A stretch of 64,000 nt of DNA, taken from positions 20,095 through 84,094 of the forward strand of contig NZ_JAKLJA010000032.1 in assembly GCF_022213065.1 (NCBI RefSeq). Direction: 5' to 3'. The notes beneath the pieces are model-generated. The model made no database searches. It was not told where the DNA came from and saw only the letters and a list, made by a program, of their open reading frames with translations. Each line of letters begins with the position of its first letter. Within the stretch, counting starts at the first letter, position 1. Position numbers and translations under genes: made by a program. Positions 41,060 to 50,321 of this stretch are shown one piece after another. Source of the DNA: Paraburkholderia tagetis. GTDB lineage: Bacteria; Pseudomonadota; Gammaproteobacteria; Burkholderiales; Burkholderiaceae.

Positions 41060-41668
41060 TTATTCTGCAGCCGGTGCTTCTTCGCCTTCAGCAGCCGCCT
41101 GGGCGCCAGCCGGCACGGGTGCCGACGCGATCACCGGGTTTTCGGCTTCAACGTGCGAGACCAGCGTCACGCCTGCGGGCAGCGTGATGTCCTTGGCGTG
41201 CAGCGATTGGCCCGCTTCGATCTTCGCGAGGTCGACTTCGAGGAATTCCGGCAGCGAGCCCGGCAGGCACTGGACTTCGATTTCAGCCAGAACGTGCGAG
41301 ATGATCGCGCCACCCAGCTTGACGGCCGGGTTGGTTTCCTGGTTCATGAAGTGCAGGGGCACCTTCGTGTGGATCTTCTTGTTCGGATCGACACGCTGGA
41401 AGTCCACGTGCAGCACGAGCTGACGGAACGGGTGATATTGCACGTCGCGCAGCAGGACTTGCTGCGACTTGCCGGCCACTTCGAGGTCGAGGATCGACGA
41501 GTGGAAGGCTTCCTTCTTCAGGGCGTGCCACAGCGCGTTGTGGTCGAGCTCGACCATTTGCGGCTCGGCGCCGACACCGTAAACGATGCCCGGCGTCTTG
41601 CCAGCATTGCGCAGGCGGCGGCTCGCACCCGTACCTTGCAGATTGCGTTCGAAAGCGATGACTTTCAT
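41060..41668 (-). CDS. rplY: 50S ribosomal protein L25 / general stress protein Ctc
   Basis: 202 residues starting MKVIAFERNLQGTGASRRLR. N-terminal L25 domain (5S rRNA binding) followed by the C-terminal TL5-type beta domain (about 95-185; LPEFLEVDLAKIEAGQSLHA), and an Ala/Glu tail. This is the long Ctc form rather than the 94-residue enteric L25. Expressed downstream of prs, with a hairpin in between. Confidence 0.96.
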   Translation of the reverse strand: MKVIAFERNLQGTGASRRLRNAGKTPGIVYGVGAEPQMVELDHNALWHALKKEAFHSSILDLEVAGKSQQVLLRDVQYHPFRQLVLHVDFQRVDPNKKIHTKVPLHFMNQETNPAVKLGGAIISHVLAEIEVQCLPGSLPEFLEVDLAKIEAGQSLHAKDITLPAGVTLVSHVEAENPVIASAPVPAGAQAAAEGEEAPAAE

Positions 41669-41794
41669 GATGTTCTCAGTTAATGCACTGCCCGCGACCA
41701 GGCAGTAAATAAAACGGGGTCCTTGAGGCATTGTTGCTGCCGGAAGGGCCCCCTACGATACGGCGCAAACCTTCGTCCGCTTGCGCCGATTACA

Positions 41795-41830
41795 CCAAAG
41801 CGCGGCATCCTTGCGAATGCCGCGCTTTGG
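41795..41830 (-). terminator. Hairpin between prs and rplY
   Basis: Perfect 14-base arms ccaaagcgcggcat (41795-41808) and atgccgcgctttgg (41817-41830), 8-base loop, no T-run on the minus strand. Likely modulates readthrough from prs into rplY rather than stopping it fully. Confidence 0.6.
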
Positions 41831-41841
41831 CGCGAATCTTT

Positions 41842-42798
41842 TTAGCTTTCCGCGAACAGCGACATCACCGAGTCGCCGCGGCGGATACGTGAGAACGTTT
41901 CCGCCAGTAGACCCGCGCTCGTGAGCGAACGGATCTTCGCGCATGCACGGGCTTCAGCGCCCAGTGCAATCGTATCGGTCACGACCAGTTCGTCGAGCGC
42001 CGAAGCGGCGATACGCTCGCCCGCGCCACCCGACAGAACCGGGTGCGTGGCGTACGCGAACACCTTCTTCGCGCCGCGTTCCTTGAGCACTTGTGCTGCC
42101 TTGCAGAGCGTGCCGGCGGTGTCGACCATGTCGTCCATGATCACGCAGGTGCGGCCTTCGACTTCACCGATGATGTTCATCACTTCGGCGACGTTCGCCT
42201 TCGGGCGACGCTTGTCGATGATCGCGAGATCGCAGTTCAGTTGCTTGGCGAGCGCACGGGCGCGCACCACGCCGCCGACGTCCGGCGAAACGACCAGCAG
42301 GTTCTCGTAGTTCTGCTTGCGCAGATCGCCGAGCAGCACGGGCGTTGCGTAGATGTTGTCGACGGGAATATCGAAGAAACCCTGGATCTGGTCAGCGTGC
42401 AGATCCATCGTGATGATCCGCTCGACGCCCGCGATTTCCAGCATGTTCGCCACGACCTTCGCCGAGATGGCGACGCGCGCCGAACGGGGGCGGCGGTCTT
42501 GACGGGCATAGCCGAAGTAGGGGATGGCTGCGGTGATCCGGCCTGCGGATGCGCGTTTGAGCGCATCGACCATGATCATCAGTTCCATCAGGTTGTCGTT
42601 GGTCGGTGCGCTGGTCGACTGGAGGACGAAGACGTCCTTGCCGCGCACGTTTTCCTGGATTTCGACCTGGATCTCACCGTCGGAAAAACGGCTAACCATA
42701 GCCTTACCGAGGGGAATACCGAGGATCTTGACGACTTCCTGTGCAAGCGCGGGATTTGCGTTGCCAGTAAAAACCATCAGGCCGTCATGGCTGCTCAT
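41842..42798 (-). CDS. prs: Ribose-phosphate pyrophosphokinase
   Basis: 318 residues. Makes PRPP from ribose-5-phosphate and ATP. MVFTGNANPALAQEV, RPRSARVAISAKVVANML, MDLHADQIQGFFDIPVDN, VVSPDVGGVVRARALAKQL and CVIMDDMVDTAGTLCKAA (the PRPP loop) are all present. Two adjacent ATGs (42801, 42798); the second has better spacing from the agg site and gives the usual length. Confidence 0.97.
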   Translation of the reverse strand: MSSHDGLMVFTGNANPALAQEVVKILGIPLGKAMVSRFSDGEIQVEIQENVRGKDVFVLQSTSAPTNDNLMELMIMVDALKRASAGRITAAIPYFGYARQDRRPRSARVAISAKVVANMLEIAGVERIITMDLHADQIQGFFDIPVDNIYATPVLLGDLRKQNYENLLVVSPDVGGVVRARALAKQLNCDLAIIDKRRPKANVAEVMNIIGEVEGRTCVIMDDMVDTAGTLCKAAQVLKERGAKKVFAYATHPVLSGGAGERIAASALDELVVTDTIALGAEARACAKIRSLTSAGLLAETFSRIRRGDSVMSLFAES

Positions 42799-42861
42799 CA
42801 TGCACCTGCTGCGGACTTGGGGGGCGAGAGGAACTACTTGGGTGAACTGCTTTAGAATTTT

Positions 42862-42938
42862 TGGCAGGGGAGGAAGGACTCGAACCCTCGCATGCCGGAA
42901 TCAAAATCCGGTGCCTTAACCAACTTGGCGACTCCCCT
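42862..42938 (-). tRNA. tRNA-Gln (anticodon TTG)
   Basis: 77 bases including the encoded CCA. On the minus strand the acceptor arms AGGGGAG / CTCCCCT pair fully, the anticodon stem CCGGA / TCCGG encloses TTTTGAT with anticodon TTG, and the T-arm has GGTTCGAGTCC. It lies between ispE and prs, a conserved position in Burkholderia. Confidence 0.97.
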
Positions 42939-42988
42939 ACACTCAACTTCGAGCCTGATTGACCGGTAGAGCGATCAATCACGCAAAA

Positions 42989-43882
42989 CTATGCCGCGAA
43001 AGTGAAGAGTGGATGCTTGTCCAGGCTCGACGTTACTGCGCTTCTCCAGTCTGCCGGAAGCTGCGCTTGCGCCGCTTCTGCTTCAGCCCGACTGGCGAAC
43101 GCTGCAAAAACACTTGCGCCCGACCCGGTCATCCGCGCTGGTGCGATGCTGTTTGAGATACTTCCAAACCATTCGAGCACCCGCGCTACTTCCGCGTATT
43201 TTTCTGCGACAACCGCTTGCATATCGTTTTGGCCGAAACTATCTGGCCATCCGTTTTGCGTTGCGTGTCGTGCAAGAAAGACTGCTATTGTGCAGGTCTT
43301 TGTGTCCCTTGTCAACGACTTTTCTGAAAAAATTTCAGCAGTAGGAACATGAACCCGCGGCGTCACAACCAAAAAATGACGCGCCGGCAATTGTACAGCC
43401 TCCAGTGCCTCTCCAACACCCTCCGCGAACGCATTTTTTCCGAATACGAAGAAGGGCACGTCGGCGCCGAGTTTGAGCGCGAGCGCCTGCAATTCCTCGC
43501 GCGGCAGATTGAGTTTCCACAGGCGATTGAGCGCGAGCAGCGTGGTGGCCGCATCCGAGCTGCCGCCGCCAAGACCAGCGCCCATTGGCAGACGTTTTTC
43601 GATGTCGATCTCGACGCCTTCGTTGGTGCCGGTATGTTGCTTGAGCAACGTCGCGGCGCGCACGGTGAGGTCGTGCTCGGCCGGTACGCCGTCGACTTCC
43701 GTCGTGCGCGTGATGCGGCCGTCGAGGCGGCGCTTGAAATGCAGCGTGTCGCCCCAGTCGAGCAACTGGAAGACGGTCTGCAGGTCGTGATAGCCATTGG
43801 GCCGGCGACCCGTGATATGCAGGAAAAGATTGAGTTTCGCGGGCGCGAGGCAGCCGCGCAGCGAGTCCTGGGTTTCGGTCAT
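42989..43882 (-). CDS. ispE: 4-diphosphocytidyl-2-C-methyl-D-erythritol kinase
   Basis: 297 residues, GHMP kinase fold. Fourth step of the MEP isoprenoid route. APAKLNLFLHITGRRPNGYH is the N-terminal substrate motif, LPMGAGLGGGSSDAATTL is the ATP-binding glycine loop, and ARMTGSGASVFAAF is the C-terminal GHMP motif. Full length. Local codon use inside 43180-43340 is slightly less GC-rich than neighbours but not out of frame. Confidence 0.96.
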   Translation of the reverse strand: MTETQDSLRGCLAPAKLNLFLHITGRRPNGYHDLQTVFQLLDWGDTLHFKRRLDGRITRTTEVDGVPAEHDLTVRAATLLKQHTGTNEGVEIDIEKRLPMGAGLGGGSSDAATTLLALNRLWKLNLPREELQALALKLGADVPFFVFGKNAFAEGVGEALEAVQLPARHFLVVTPRVHVPTAEIFSEKSLTRDTKTCTIAVFLARHATQNGWPDSFGQNDMQAVVAEKYAEVARVLEWFGSISNSIAPARMTGSGASVFAAFASRAEAEAAQAQLPADWRSAVTSSLDKHPLFTFAA

Positions 43883-43932
43883 GATGCTTGGCGTCCAGCG
43901 GCGACGAGAGTCGTCCGCCAGGTGCGATTCCT

Positions 43933-44592
43933 TTACTGGTCGAGCACGAGCTTGATCTGAAGCGGCGGATCTTCGCGCGTGAGGTTCACGCGCTTGACGC
44001 CGGTGGCGGGCGCGTCTGCGTAGGCGAGATAGTCGATGGTCCAGCCGTCCTGCTGGATCTGCGCGAGACGCTGCGGATCTTTCGGGTCGGGCATGGTGTG
44101 CGCGCGCGACGTTGGCGCAACCGATGGCTGCAGCCAGTAGCGCAAGCCCTCGACGGGCAGCGCGAAGCCAAGCGCCTGTTGCATCAGTGTGCTGACGTTG
44201 TCGGCGGTGAGCGGCTGCTTGTTCGGCAGTTCGAGCGTGGCCGTGGCCGGCGACGACGTGACGACGGCAAGCGTCTGCCCAAGCGGATTGAGCAGTTGCA
44301 GCGTCACGGTCGAGTCGGTTTCACGCCAGTCGAAATTGCCATAGGCGTTGCGCTGCTGGCCGCGCTGGTCGTCGTACTGAACGGCGAAGCGGCCGTGGTA
44401 GGCGCGGCTCGTTTGCGTGGTGAGCGAAGTCGTGGCGCGTGCGGTGGACGGTTCGTGCGGCGGTTGCGTCGCGCAGCCTGCGAGCGTGAGCAATCCGGCG
44501 AGCAGCCCGGCCGCCGCCACGCCGCGCGAGGAGCGTCTCGCAAATGCGGCGGCAATGGCGGTGGGGCGGGAATGCAGATGAGATTCAGCCAT
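43933..44592 (-). CDS. lolB: Outer-membrane lipoprotein LolB
   Basis: 219 residues. Lipoprotein signal with LLAGLLTLAGC, the acylated cysteine near residue 39. YHGRFAVQYDDQRGQQRNAY, GNFDWRETDSTVTLQLLNPL, LRYWLQPSVAPTS and IDYLAYADAPATGVKRVNLT follow the LolB pattern. Accepts lipoproteins from LolA and inserts them in the outer membrane. Its ATG shares one base with the TPR gene's stop (TGATG), so the two are translationally coupled; ispE follows. Confidence 0.92.
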   Translation of the reverse strand: MAESHLHSRPTAIAAAFARRSSRGVAAAGLLAGLLTLAGCATQPPHEPSTARATTSLTTQTSRAYHGRFAVQYDDQRGQQRNAYGNFDWRETDSTVTLQLLNPLGQTLAVVTSSPATATLELPNKQPLTADNVSTLMQQALGFALPVEGLRYWLQPSVAPTSRAHTMPDPKDPQRLAQIQQDGWTIDYLAYADAPATGVKRVNLTREDPPLQIKLVLDQ

Positions 44593-46487
44593 CAGAGATC
44601 GTTGACCTGGAAGCGCTTGAGCGTTTTCAGGAGTGTGTCGTTATCGGGTTCGAGCTTGCGTGCCTCGCGCCAGGCCTCGCGCGCGCCGTCCTGGTCGCCG
44701 TTCTTCCACAGCACCTCGCCGAGGTGCGCGCCGATTTCGGCGTTCGGCTGCAGGCTGTAGGCCCGGCGCAATACCTTGATGGCGTCGGCGTTATCGCCCA
44801 TGCGGTACTTCACCCAGCCCACGCTGTCCATGATGAACGCGTCGTCAGGGGCGAGCGACGAAGCTTTTTCGACGAGCTTGTCCGCTTCCGGCAGGCGCTG
44901 GTTGCGATCCGCGAGCGAGTAGCCGAGCGCGTTGTAGGCCTGCGGGTTGTCCGGCTGCGTCTTGATCAGCTTGCGCAGTTGCGCCTCCATGACCTCGTAG
45001 TGACTGGTCTTTTCGGCGGCCATTGCGTAGTCATAGGTGAGGTCGGGGTCTTCCGGAAAGTCGGCCGTGGCCTTGGCGAGGCGCGTCTCCGCCTCCTGAT
45101 AGCGCTTGGCGTCGAACAGGATGGCGGCGTCGGTGCGCGCGATCAGCGCCTGGTCGCGCGGGTCGTCGGCCTGGATGCTCGCGAGCTGGCGGCGTGCGTC
45201 GTCGACCTTGCCCTGCTTGTCGAGCATCTGCGCGCGCGTGATCTGCGCGGGCACGTATTGCTGGCTATTGGGCTGGATCTTGTCGAGCCACTGCTGCGCA
45301 CCCGCGTTGTCCTTCTGCTCGGCGGCGAGCTGCGCGAGATAAATGTAGCCCTGGCCCGGGTCCGCTCCCGGCGTTTTCTCCGCCGCCTGCGAGTACTGAA
45401 TCAGATATTGCTTTGCCTCGTCGTACTTCTTCTGCTGCACGTCGATGAGCGAGAGCGCCATCAGCGGCATCAGGTCGGTCGCATTGGCCTTGTGCAGGGT
45501 CTCGAACTGCTTTTTCGCGTCGTCGAGGCGGTCGGCGGCGAGGTACGTTTGCGCGAGCGCAAGATGTCCTTCACGCGATTTCGGATTCTGCCGAACATAT
45601 TTTTCGATCGACGCGATGCCTTCCTGGCGCTCCTCTGGTCCCATCTGCGCAAGCATCAGCGCGGCGGGCAGGTAGTCCGGCCTGATGGCGAGCGCCTGCT
45701 CGAACGACTTGCGCGCAGCCGGCACGTCGTCGACGAGCAGTTGCTGGCGACCCAGGGCAAGCTGCGCCTCGGGGCGGTTCATGTCGTCCTTGAGCAGCGT
45801 CTTGAGCGTGTCGAGGCCGCCGGCGCGATTCGGGCCGCGCGAGAGCAGCAGTTGCAGCGAGAGCAGCGCCTGGCTGCGGCTGTCGGCCGGCACGCGGGCC
45901 AGCTCGCGCGCGAGCAGCGGCTGCGCGTCGGCGGGCTTGCCGGCGAGCACGAGCAGCGATGCGTCGAGCTGCGCCGCACGCTCCGAATTCGGCGCGTACT
46001 GTTGCCAGAGTTGCACGGCAGTGAGCGCGTCGGTCGGGCTTTGCGCCGCAAGTGCGATTTCCGTCGCACGTTGCGCCATGCGCGGGTCGTGCGTGTCGCG
46101 TGTGAGCGCCAGATAGGTTTGATAGGCCGGCGCCGGCTGATTGCGCTGCAGGGCAATTTCGGCGGCGAGCACCTGGAAGACGATCTGGCTTGAGAGCGCG
46201 ACGCCTGGCAGGTCTTTCTTCTCGTCAGGCGAGGCAGGACCGAACGCATCCGGCATGGTGACGGAAGTGTCGTCCGTGGTGGGGGCCTGATCCTGCGCAT
46301 ACGCGCCCGGCGTGCTCAACGCCCAAGCCGCGAGCACCGCCGCGCCGATCAGGCGCCGGGGTCCGAACGCACGCAATTGCAGGGCTTCGCGCAGGCGCGG
46401 CGCTACCGCTTTGGAGCCCAGTCCGGATTCCGCTTTGGAGTCCTGAGGCGAGCGCTTCGCAAACAGCTTTACGAAAGACAGTTCCAT
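44592..46487 (-). CDS. Tetratricopeptide repeat protein
   Basis: 631 residues. N-terminal basic stretch then a hydrophobic signal (LIGAAVLAAWALSTPGAYAQ), so exported. The mature part has many TPR-like helical pairs, for example AQLALGRQQLLVDDVPAARK, REGHLALAQTYLAADRLDDA and NPQAYNALGYSLADRNQRLP. Such proteins lie upstream of lolB in beta-proteobacteria and may assist outer-membrane assembly, but no partner is known. Divergent from mutM. Confidence 0.88.
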   Translation of the reverse strand: MELSFVKLFAKRSPQDSKAESGLGSKAVAPRLREALQLRAFGPRRLIGAAVLAAWALSTPGAYAQDQAPTTDDTSVTMPDAFGPASPDEKKDLPGVALSSQIVFQVLAAEIALQRNQPAPAYQTYLALTRDTHDPRMAQRATEIALAAQSPTDALTAVQLWQQYAPNSERAAQLDASLLVLAGKPADAQPLLARELARVPADSRSQALLSLQLLLSRGPNRAGGLDTLKTLLKDDMNRPEAQLALGRQQLLVDDVPAARKSFEQALAIRPDYLPAALMLAQMGPEERQEGIASIEKYVRQNPKSREGHLALAQTYLAADRLDDAKKQFETLHKANATDLMPLMALSLIDVQQKKYDEAKQYLIQYSQAAEKTPGADPGQGYIYLAQLAAEQKDNAGAQQWLDKIQPNSQQYVPAQITRAQMLDKQGKVDDARRQLASIQADDPRDQALIARTDAAILFDAKRYQEAETRLAKATADFPEDPDLTYDYAMAAEKTSHYEVMEAQLRKLIKTQPDNPQAYNALGYSLADRNQRLPEADKLVEKASSLAPDDAFIMDSVGWVKYRMGDNADAIKVLRRAYSLQPNAEIGAHLGEVLWKNGDQDGAREAWREARKLEPDNDTLLKTLKRFQVNDL

Positions 46488-46618
46488 GGAATTCCGTCGA
46501 ATGTTTCGGTCGATTGTAACGCGCTGGATACAATACGCGCACAACGATGACGCAAGTTGCAGACCAGCCCTGTTACGCTCGCCGGATCGTCCCGGCACAA
46601 TCTCACAAGCCTTTAGAC

Positions 46619-47449
46619 ATGCCAGAACTGCCAGAAGTTGAAGTCACCCGCAGGGGCATCGAGCCGTGGGTCGCGGGCCGCCGCGTCGAGCGTGTGGACG
46701 TGCGCAATCCGGCCTTGCGCTGGCCCGTGCCGGCCACGCTCGCGCGCACGCTGCGCGGGCGCACGATTCGTTCCGTGGGCCGGCGCGGCAAGTATCTGCT
46801 GTTCGAGGTCGACGAGGGCTGGTTCATCGTTCATCTCGGCATGACCGGCACACTGCGCGTGTTACGCAATCTTCCAAAGCCGCCGGCCGCGGAAAAGCAC
46901 GATCACGTCGACTGGCTATTCGACGACTTCACGCTGCGTTTTCGCGACCCGCGCCGCTTCGGCGCCGTGCTCTGGCATCCGCGCGAGGCGGGCGACGTAC
47001 TCGGCCATCCGCTGCTCGCGAATCTCGGCATCGAGCCCTTTACGCCCGCATTCTCGGGCGCACTGCTGTTTCGCGAGACGCGCGGCCGCAAGGTTTCTGT
47101 CAAGCAGGCGCTGCTCGCCGGCGACATCGTGGTGGGCGTTGGCAATATCTACGCGTCGGAAAGTCTTTTTCGCGCGGGCATCCGGCCAACCACGGCCGCA
47201 GGGCGCGTCTCGCTCGCGCGCTACGAATTGCTTGCCGACGCCGTGCGCGCCGTGCTGGCCTCGGCGATTGAGAAGGGCGGCAGCACGCTGCGCGATTTCG
47301 TCGGCAGCAATGGTGAAAGCGGCTATTTCCAGCTCGAATACTTCGTTTATGACCGCGCGGGTCTGCCTTGCCGAGTATGCGGCACGCCGATCAAACAGAT
47401 CGTGCAGGGCCAGCGGTCCACTTATTTCTGTCCGCGCTGTCAGCGCTGA
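46619..47449 (+). CDS. mutM: Formamidopyrimidine-DNA glycosylase
   Basis: 276 residues. PELPEVEVTRRG gives the catalytic N-terminal proline after Met removal and Glu; FIVHLGMTGTLRV, RDPRRFGAVLW and GVGNIYASESLFRAGI are conserved; the C-terminal zinc finger is CRVCGT / CPRC. Removes 8-oxoguanine and nicks the DNA. With mutY directly downstream it forms the GO repair pair. Confidence 0.97.
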   Translation: MPELPEVEVTRRGIEPWVAGRRVERVDVRNPALRWPVPATLARTLRGRTIRSVGRRGKYLLFEVDEGWFIVHLGMTGTLRVLRNLPKPPAAEKHDHVDWLFDDFTLRFRDPRRFGAVLWHPREAGDVLGHPLLANLGIEPFTPAFSGALLFRETRGRKVSVKQALLAGDIVVGVGNIYASESLFRAGIRPTTAAGRVSLARYELLADAVRAVLASAIEKGGSTLRDFVGSNGESGYFQLEYFVYDRAGLPCRVCGTPIKQIVQGQRSTYFCPRCQR

Positions 47450-47476
47450 TTGCAAGCCCTTCCTGCAAGCTCTTCA

Positions 47477-48598
47477 ATGTATCTTTCATCCGCAACTACC
47501 GAAAAGCCCGCTCCCGGTACTTATCCCGCCGATCTGCTCGCGAGCTTCGCGGCGCGCCTGATCGCGTGGCAGCGCGAGCATGGCCGTCACGATCTGCCAT
47601 GGCAGAACACACGCGACCCCTATCGCATCTGGCTATCGGAAATCATGCTGCAGCAGACGCAGGTTTCCACGGTGATTCCGTATTACGCGCGGTTTCTCGA
47701 GCGCTTTCCCACCGTCGAGGCGCTCGCCGCCGCACCGATCGACGACGTGATGGCGCTCTGGGCCGGACTCGGCTACTACTCGCGTGCGCGCAATCTGTAT
47801 CGCTGCGCGCAGGTGGTGGCCGAAGAGCACGGCGGCCGGTTTCCGTCGACAGTCGTTGGGCTTGCCGAGTTGCCTGGCATCGGCCGTTCGACGGCGGCGG
47901 CGATCGCATCGTTCGCGTTTGGCGTGCGCGCGACCATTCTTGATGGCAACGTGAAGCGCGTGCTGGCGCGCGTGTTCGGCGTGGAAGGTTTTCCCGGCGA
48001 GAAGCGCGTGGAGAACGCGATGTGGACGCTTGCCGAGTCGCTCGTGCCGGGCGGCGATGCCAGCGACGCCGACGTGAGCGCCTACACGCAAGGCCTGATG
48101 GATCTCGGCGCGACGCTCTGCACGCGCGGCAAGCCCGATTGCGAGCGCTGCCCGTTCGCGGACGATTGCGTCGCGAAGACGACAGGCCGTCAGCGCCAGT
48201 TGCCTGCCGCGCGTCCGAAGAAGGCGGTGCCCACGCGCCGCACGTGGATGCTCGTGCTGCTCGACGGCGACGCGGTGATGCTGGAGAAGCGCCCGCCCAC
48301 GGGTATCTGGGGCGGCTTGTGGAGCCTGCCCGAAGCTGCTGGTGAAGCGGCGCTCGCAGACCGCGCGCAGACATTCGGCGCGATGGCGAAGGCATCGCCG
48401 CTCGCGTCGCTTACGCACACCTTCACGCACTTCAAGCTCGACATCGAGCCACGCATGGTCGAGTTCGAGCGCAAGGGCGCTGCGCTCGCGGTGAACGAAG
48501 GGGAAACGGTGTGGGTTCCGTTGCGCGAGATCGACGCCTATGGTGTGCCTGCGCCGGTGCGCAAGCTGCTCGACGGGCTGCGCGGCTCGCTGATCTGA
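47477..48598 (+). CDS. mutY: A/G-specific adenine glycosylase
   Basis: 373 residues. LPWQNTRDPYRIWLSEIMLQ carries the catalytic glutamate region, LAELPGIGRSTAAAIASFAF is the helix-hairpin-helix, ILDGNVKRVLARVFG has the catalytic aspartate, and C-x6-C-x2-C-x5-C (CTRGKPDCERCPFADDC) binds [4Fe-4S]. The C-terminal NUDIX-like domain recognises 8-oxoG. Removes A mispaired with 8-oxoG. A TTG at 47450 would extend the N-terminus by nine residues. Confidence 0.96.
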   Translation: MYLSSATTEKPAPGTYPADLLASFAARLIAWQREHGRHDLPWQNTRDPYRIWLSEIMLQQTQVSTVIPYYARFLERFPTVEALAAAPIDDVMALWAGLGYYSRARNLYRCAQVVAEEHGGRFPSTVVGLAELPGIGRSTAAAIASFAFGVRATILDGNVKRVLARVFGVEGFPGEKRVENAMWTLAESLVPGGDASDADVSAYTQGLMDLGATLCTRGKPDCERCPFADDCVAKTTGRQRQLPAARPKKAVPTRRTWMLVLLDGDAVMLEKRPPTGIWGGLWSLPEAAGEAALADRAQTFGAMAKASPLASLTHTFTHFKLDIEPRMVEFERKGAALAVNEGETVWVPLREIDAYGVPAPVRKLLDGLRGSLI

Positions 48599-48611
48599 GG
48601 CAAAAACGCGG

Positions 48612-48644
48612 GCAATAAGGTCGCAATAAGCTCGCAATAAGCAG
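48612..48644. repeat. 11-bp tandem repeat, three copies
   Basis: gcaataag recurs at 48612, 48623 and 48634 (gcaataaggtc, gcaataagctc, gcaataagcag) between the convergent mutY and LON-domain genes. Confidence 0.85.
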
Positions 48645-48660
48645 CGCGGCGCGCTCCACG

Positions 48661-49299
48661 TTACAGCAACTGATGCTGCTGCATGTAGTGATGCACGATG
48701 TCGATGCGCGCACCGGCGTCGTTGAGCTCCATCAGCTTCTGGCGTGCGCGTAACGCAATCGGCAGGACTTCCGCGAGGCGGTTGGAGACCCACGAGGGAT
48801 CGTCAAACCGGAACGGCTCCGCGAACGGCAGACTCGCCGCGTCGCGCTCGCGTATCGTCGCGATGATGCGCTCCAGCACCTCCGCACACGCGCCGAAGCG
48901 CGCGAGATGCTGCGAGCCTTCGAGCGGAATGTCGTCGGGCAGCGGCTCGGCCATGCCGACCAGCAAGCCATCGGCCTCCGTGCGATGCGAGAGCAGCCGA
49001 AAGCGCCGCGTGCCGTGCGCACGGATGAGCAGCATGCCGAATGTCTCGACGTCGCACTGTTCGATTTCGGCGAGACAGCCCACGTTTTCTGGGACCGCCG
49101 CAGTTTCATCGGGCTGCGCGACTTCGGCGCCGCTCTTGAGCAGGCACACGCCGAACGGTGTTTTCTCGCGCAGACATTCGCGCGCCATGTCCAGATAACG
49201 CGCTTCGAAGATTTTCAGCGGCAACAGGCCGCCGGGGAAGAGCACCGTATGCAGCGGAAAAAGCGGCAAATCGGCGAGCACGGCAGGAGAAGAGGACAT
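48661..49299 (-). CDS. LON peptidase substrate-binding domain protein
   Basis: 212 residues consisting only of the N-terminal (substrate-binding) domain of Lon, with no AAA or protease domain. ADLPLFPLHTVLFPGGLLPLK, IFEARYLDMARECLRE and FGVCLLK are the defining motifs. Possible adaptor or chaperone-like role; unproven. Follows rapZ on the minus strand with a 41-base gap. Confidence 0.9.
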   Translation of the reverse strand: MSSSPAVLADLPLFPLHTVLFPGGLLPLKIFEARYLDMARECLREKTPFGVCLLKSGAEVAQPDETAAVPENVGCLAEIEQCDVETFGMLLIRAHGTRRFRLLSHRTEADGLLVGMAEPLPDDIPLEGSQHLARFGACAEVLERIIATIRERDAASLPFAEPFRFDDPSWVSNRLAEVLPIALRARQKLMELNDAGARIDIVHHYMQQHQLL

Positions 49300-49340
49300 G
49301 GCGCAACGCTTTCGGTTAAGGGCCGCGCGACGCGGCCGCG

Positions 49341-50234
49341 TTAGGCGATAAGCCGGGACGATTCTCCGACGTCGAGTGGCGCGTCGCGATGACGCACGAT
49401 GACGTTCGACTCGCCGGCAAAGCGTGTGGCGAGCGTCTGGGCAATGTAGACCGAGCGATGCTGGCCGCCGGTACAGCCGATCGCGACGGTCAGATAGCTG
49501 CGGTTGTCGTCGCGGAAATGCGGCAGCCATTTCGCAACGAACGCGTAGATATCGTTGATCATTTCGTGGACGGCCGGCTGCGCGTTCAGAAACTCGATCA
49601 CGGGCTCATCGAGCCCGGTGAGCGGCCGCAGACGGGCGTCGTAATGTGGGTTTGGCAGCGTGCGCACGTCGAACACGAGGTCCGCGTCAAGCGGCACGCC
49701 ACGCTTGAAGCCGAACGATTCGAAGGTGAGCATCAGCGAGCCGCGGCCACCTTCGACAAACACCTTGATCCACTGGCGCAGCGCGTTGGCGCTCAGGTTG
49801 CTCGTGTCGACCTGATGGCCGAACTCGGCGAGATTCGCGACCAGTTCGCGCTCGTGCTCGATGGCCTCTTCAAGCGACTTGAGCATGCCGACGTTGGCGT
49901 CGTGCGTGACCGATCCGGAAAGCGGATGGCGGCGGCGCGTCTCGGAAAAGCGCTGGATGAGCGACTGCGTGCTCGCGTTGAGGAACAGCACGCGCACGTC
50001 GTGTTCGCGCGCGAGGTCGCGGATCATCTCCGGCATGTCCTCGAACGAGGAACTCGAGCGCGCGTCGATCGCCACCGCGAGACGCTCGTAGCCGTCTTCG
50101 GAGAGATATTGGGCGAGTTGCGGCAGAAACCGCGGCGGCAGGTTGTCGACGCAGAAATAGCCGACGTCTTCGAGCGCATTCAGCGCCACTGACTTGCCGG
50201 AGCCCGAAATGCCGGTGATCAGGATGATACGCAT
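49341..50234 (-). CDS. rapZ: RNase adapter protein RapZ
   Basis: 297 residues. Walker A ITGISGSGKSVALNALED, CVDNLPPRFLPQLAQYL, and the C-terminal RNA/ligand motif VAIGCTGGQHRSVYIAQTLA. In E. coli RapZ senses GlcN-6-P and directs RNase E to the sRNA GlmZ; here the sRNA partners are unknown. It ends the lpt-rpoN-ptsN-hprK block, linking cell-envelope amino sugars and PTS regulation. Confidence 0.95.
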   Translation of the reverse strand: MRIILITGISGSGKSVALNALEDVGYFCVDNLPPRFLPQLAQYLSEDGYERLAVAIDARSSSSFEDMPEMIRDLAREHDVRVLFLNASTQSLIQRFSETRRRHPLSGSVTHDANVGMLKSLEEAIEHERELVANLAEFGHQVDTSNLSANALRQWIKVFVEGGRGSLMLTFESFGFKRGVPLDADLVFDVRTLPNPHYDARLRPLTGLDEPVIEFLNAQPAVHEMINDIYAFVAKWLPHFRDDNRSYLTVAIGCTGGQHRSVYIAQTLATRFAGESNVIVRHRDAPLDVGESSRLIA

Positions 50235-50321
50235 GAGAAAGAGGATGAACCCGATTGGGTCATCATAGCATTCGATCTACGCGGCGGTGATGACGCTCCG
50301 ATGGCGCATCGCGTGAAGAAT

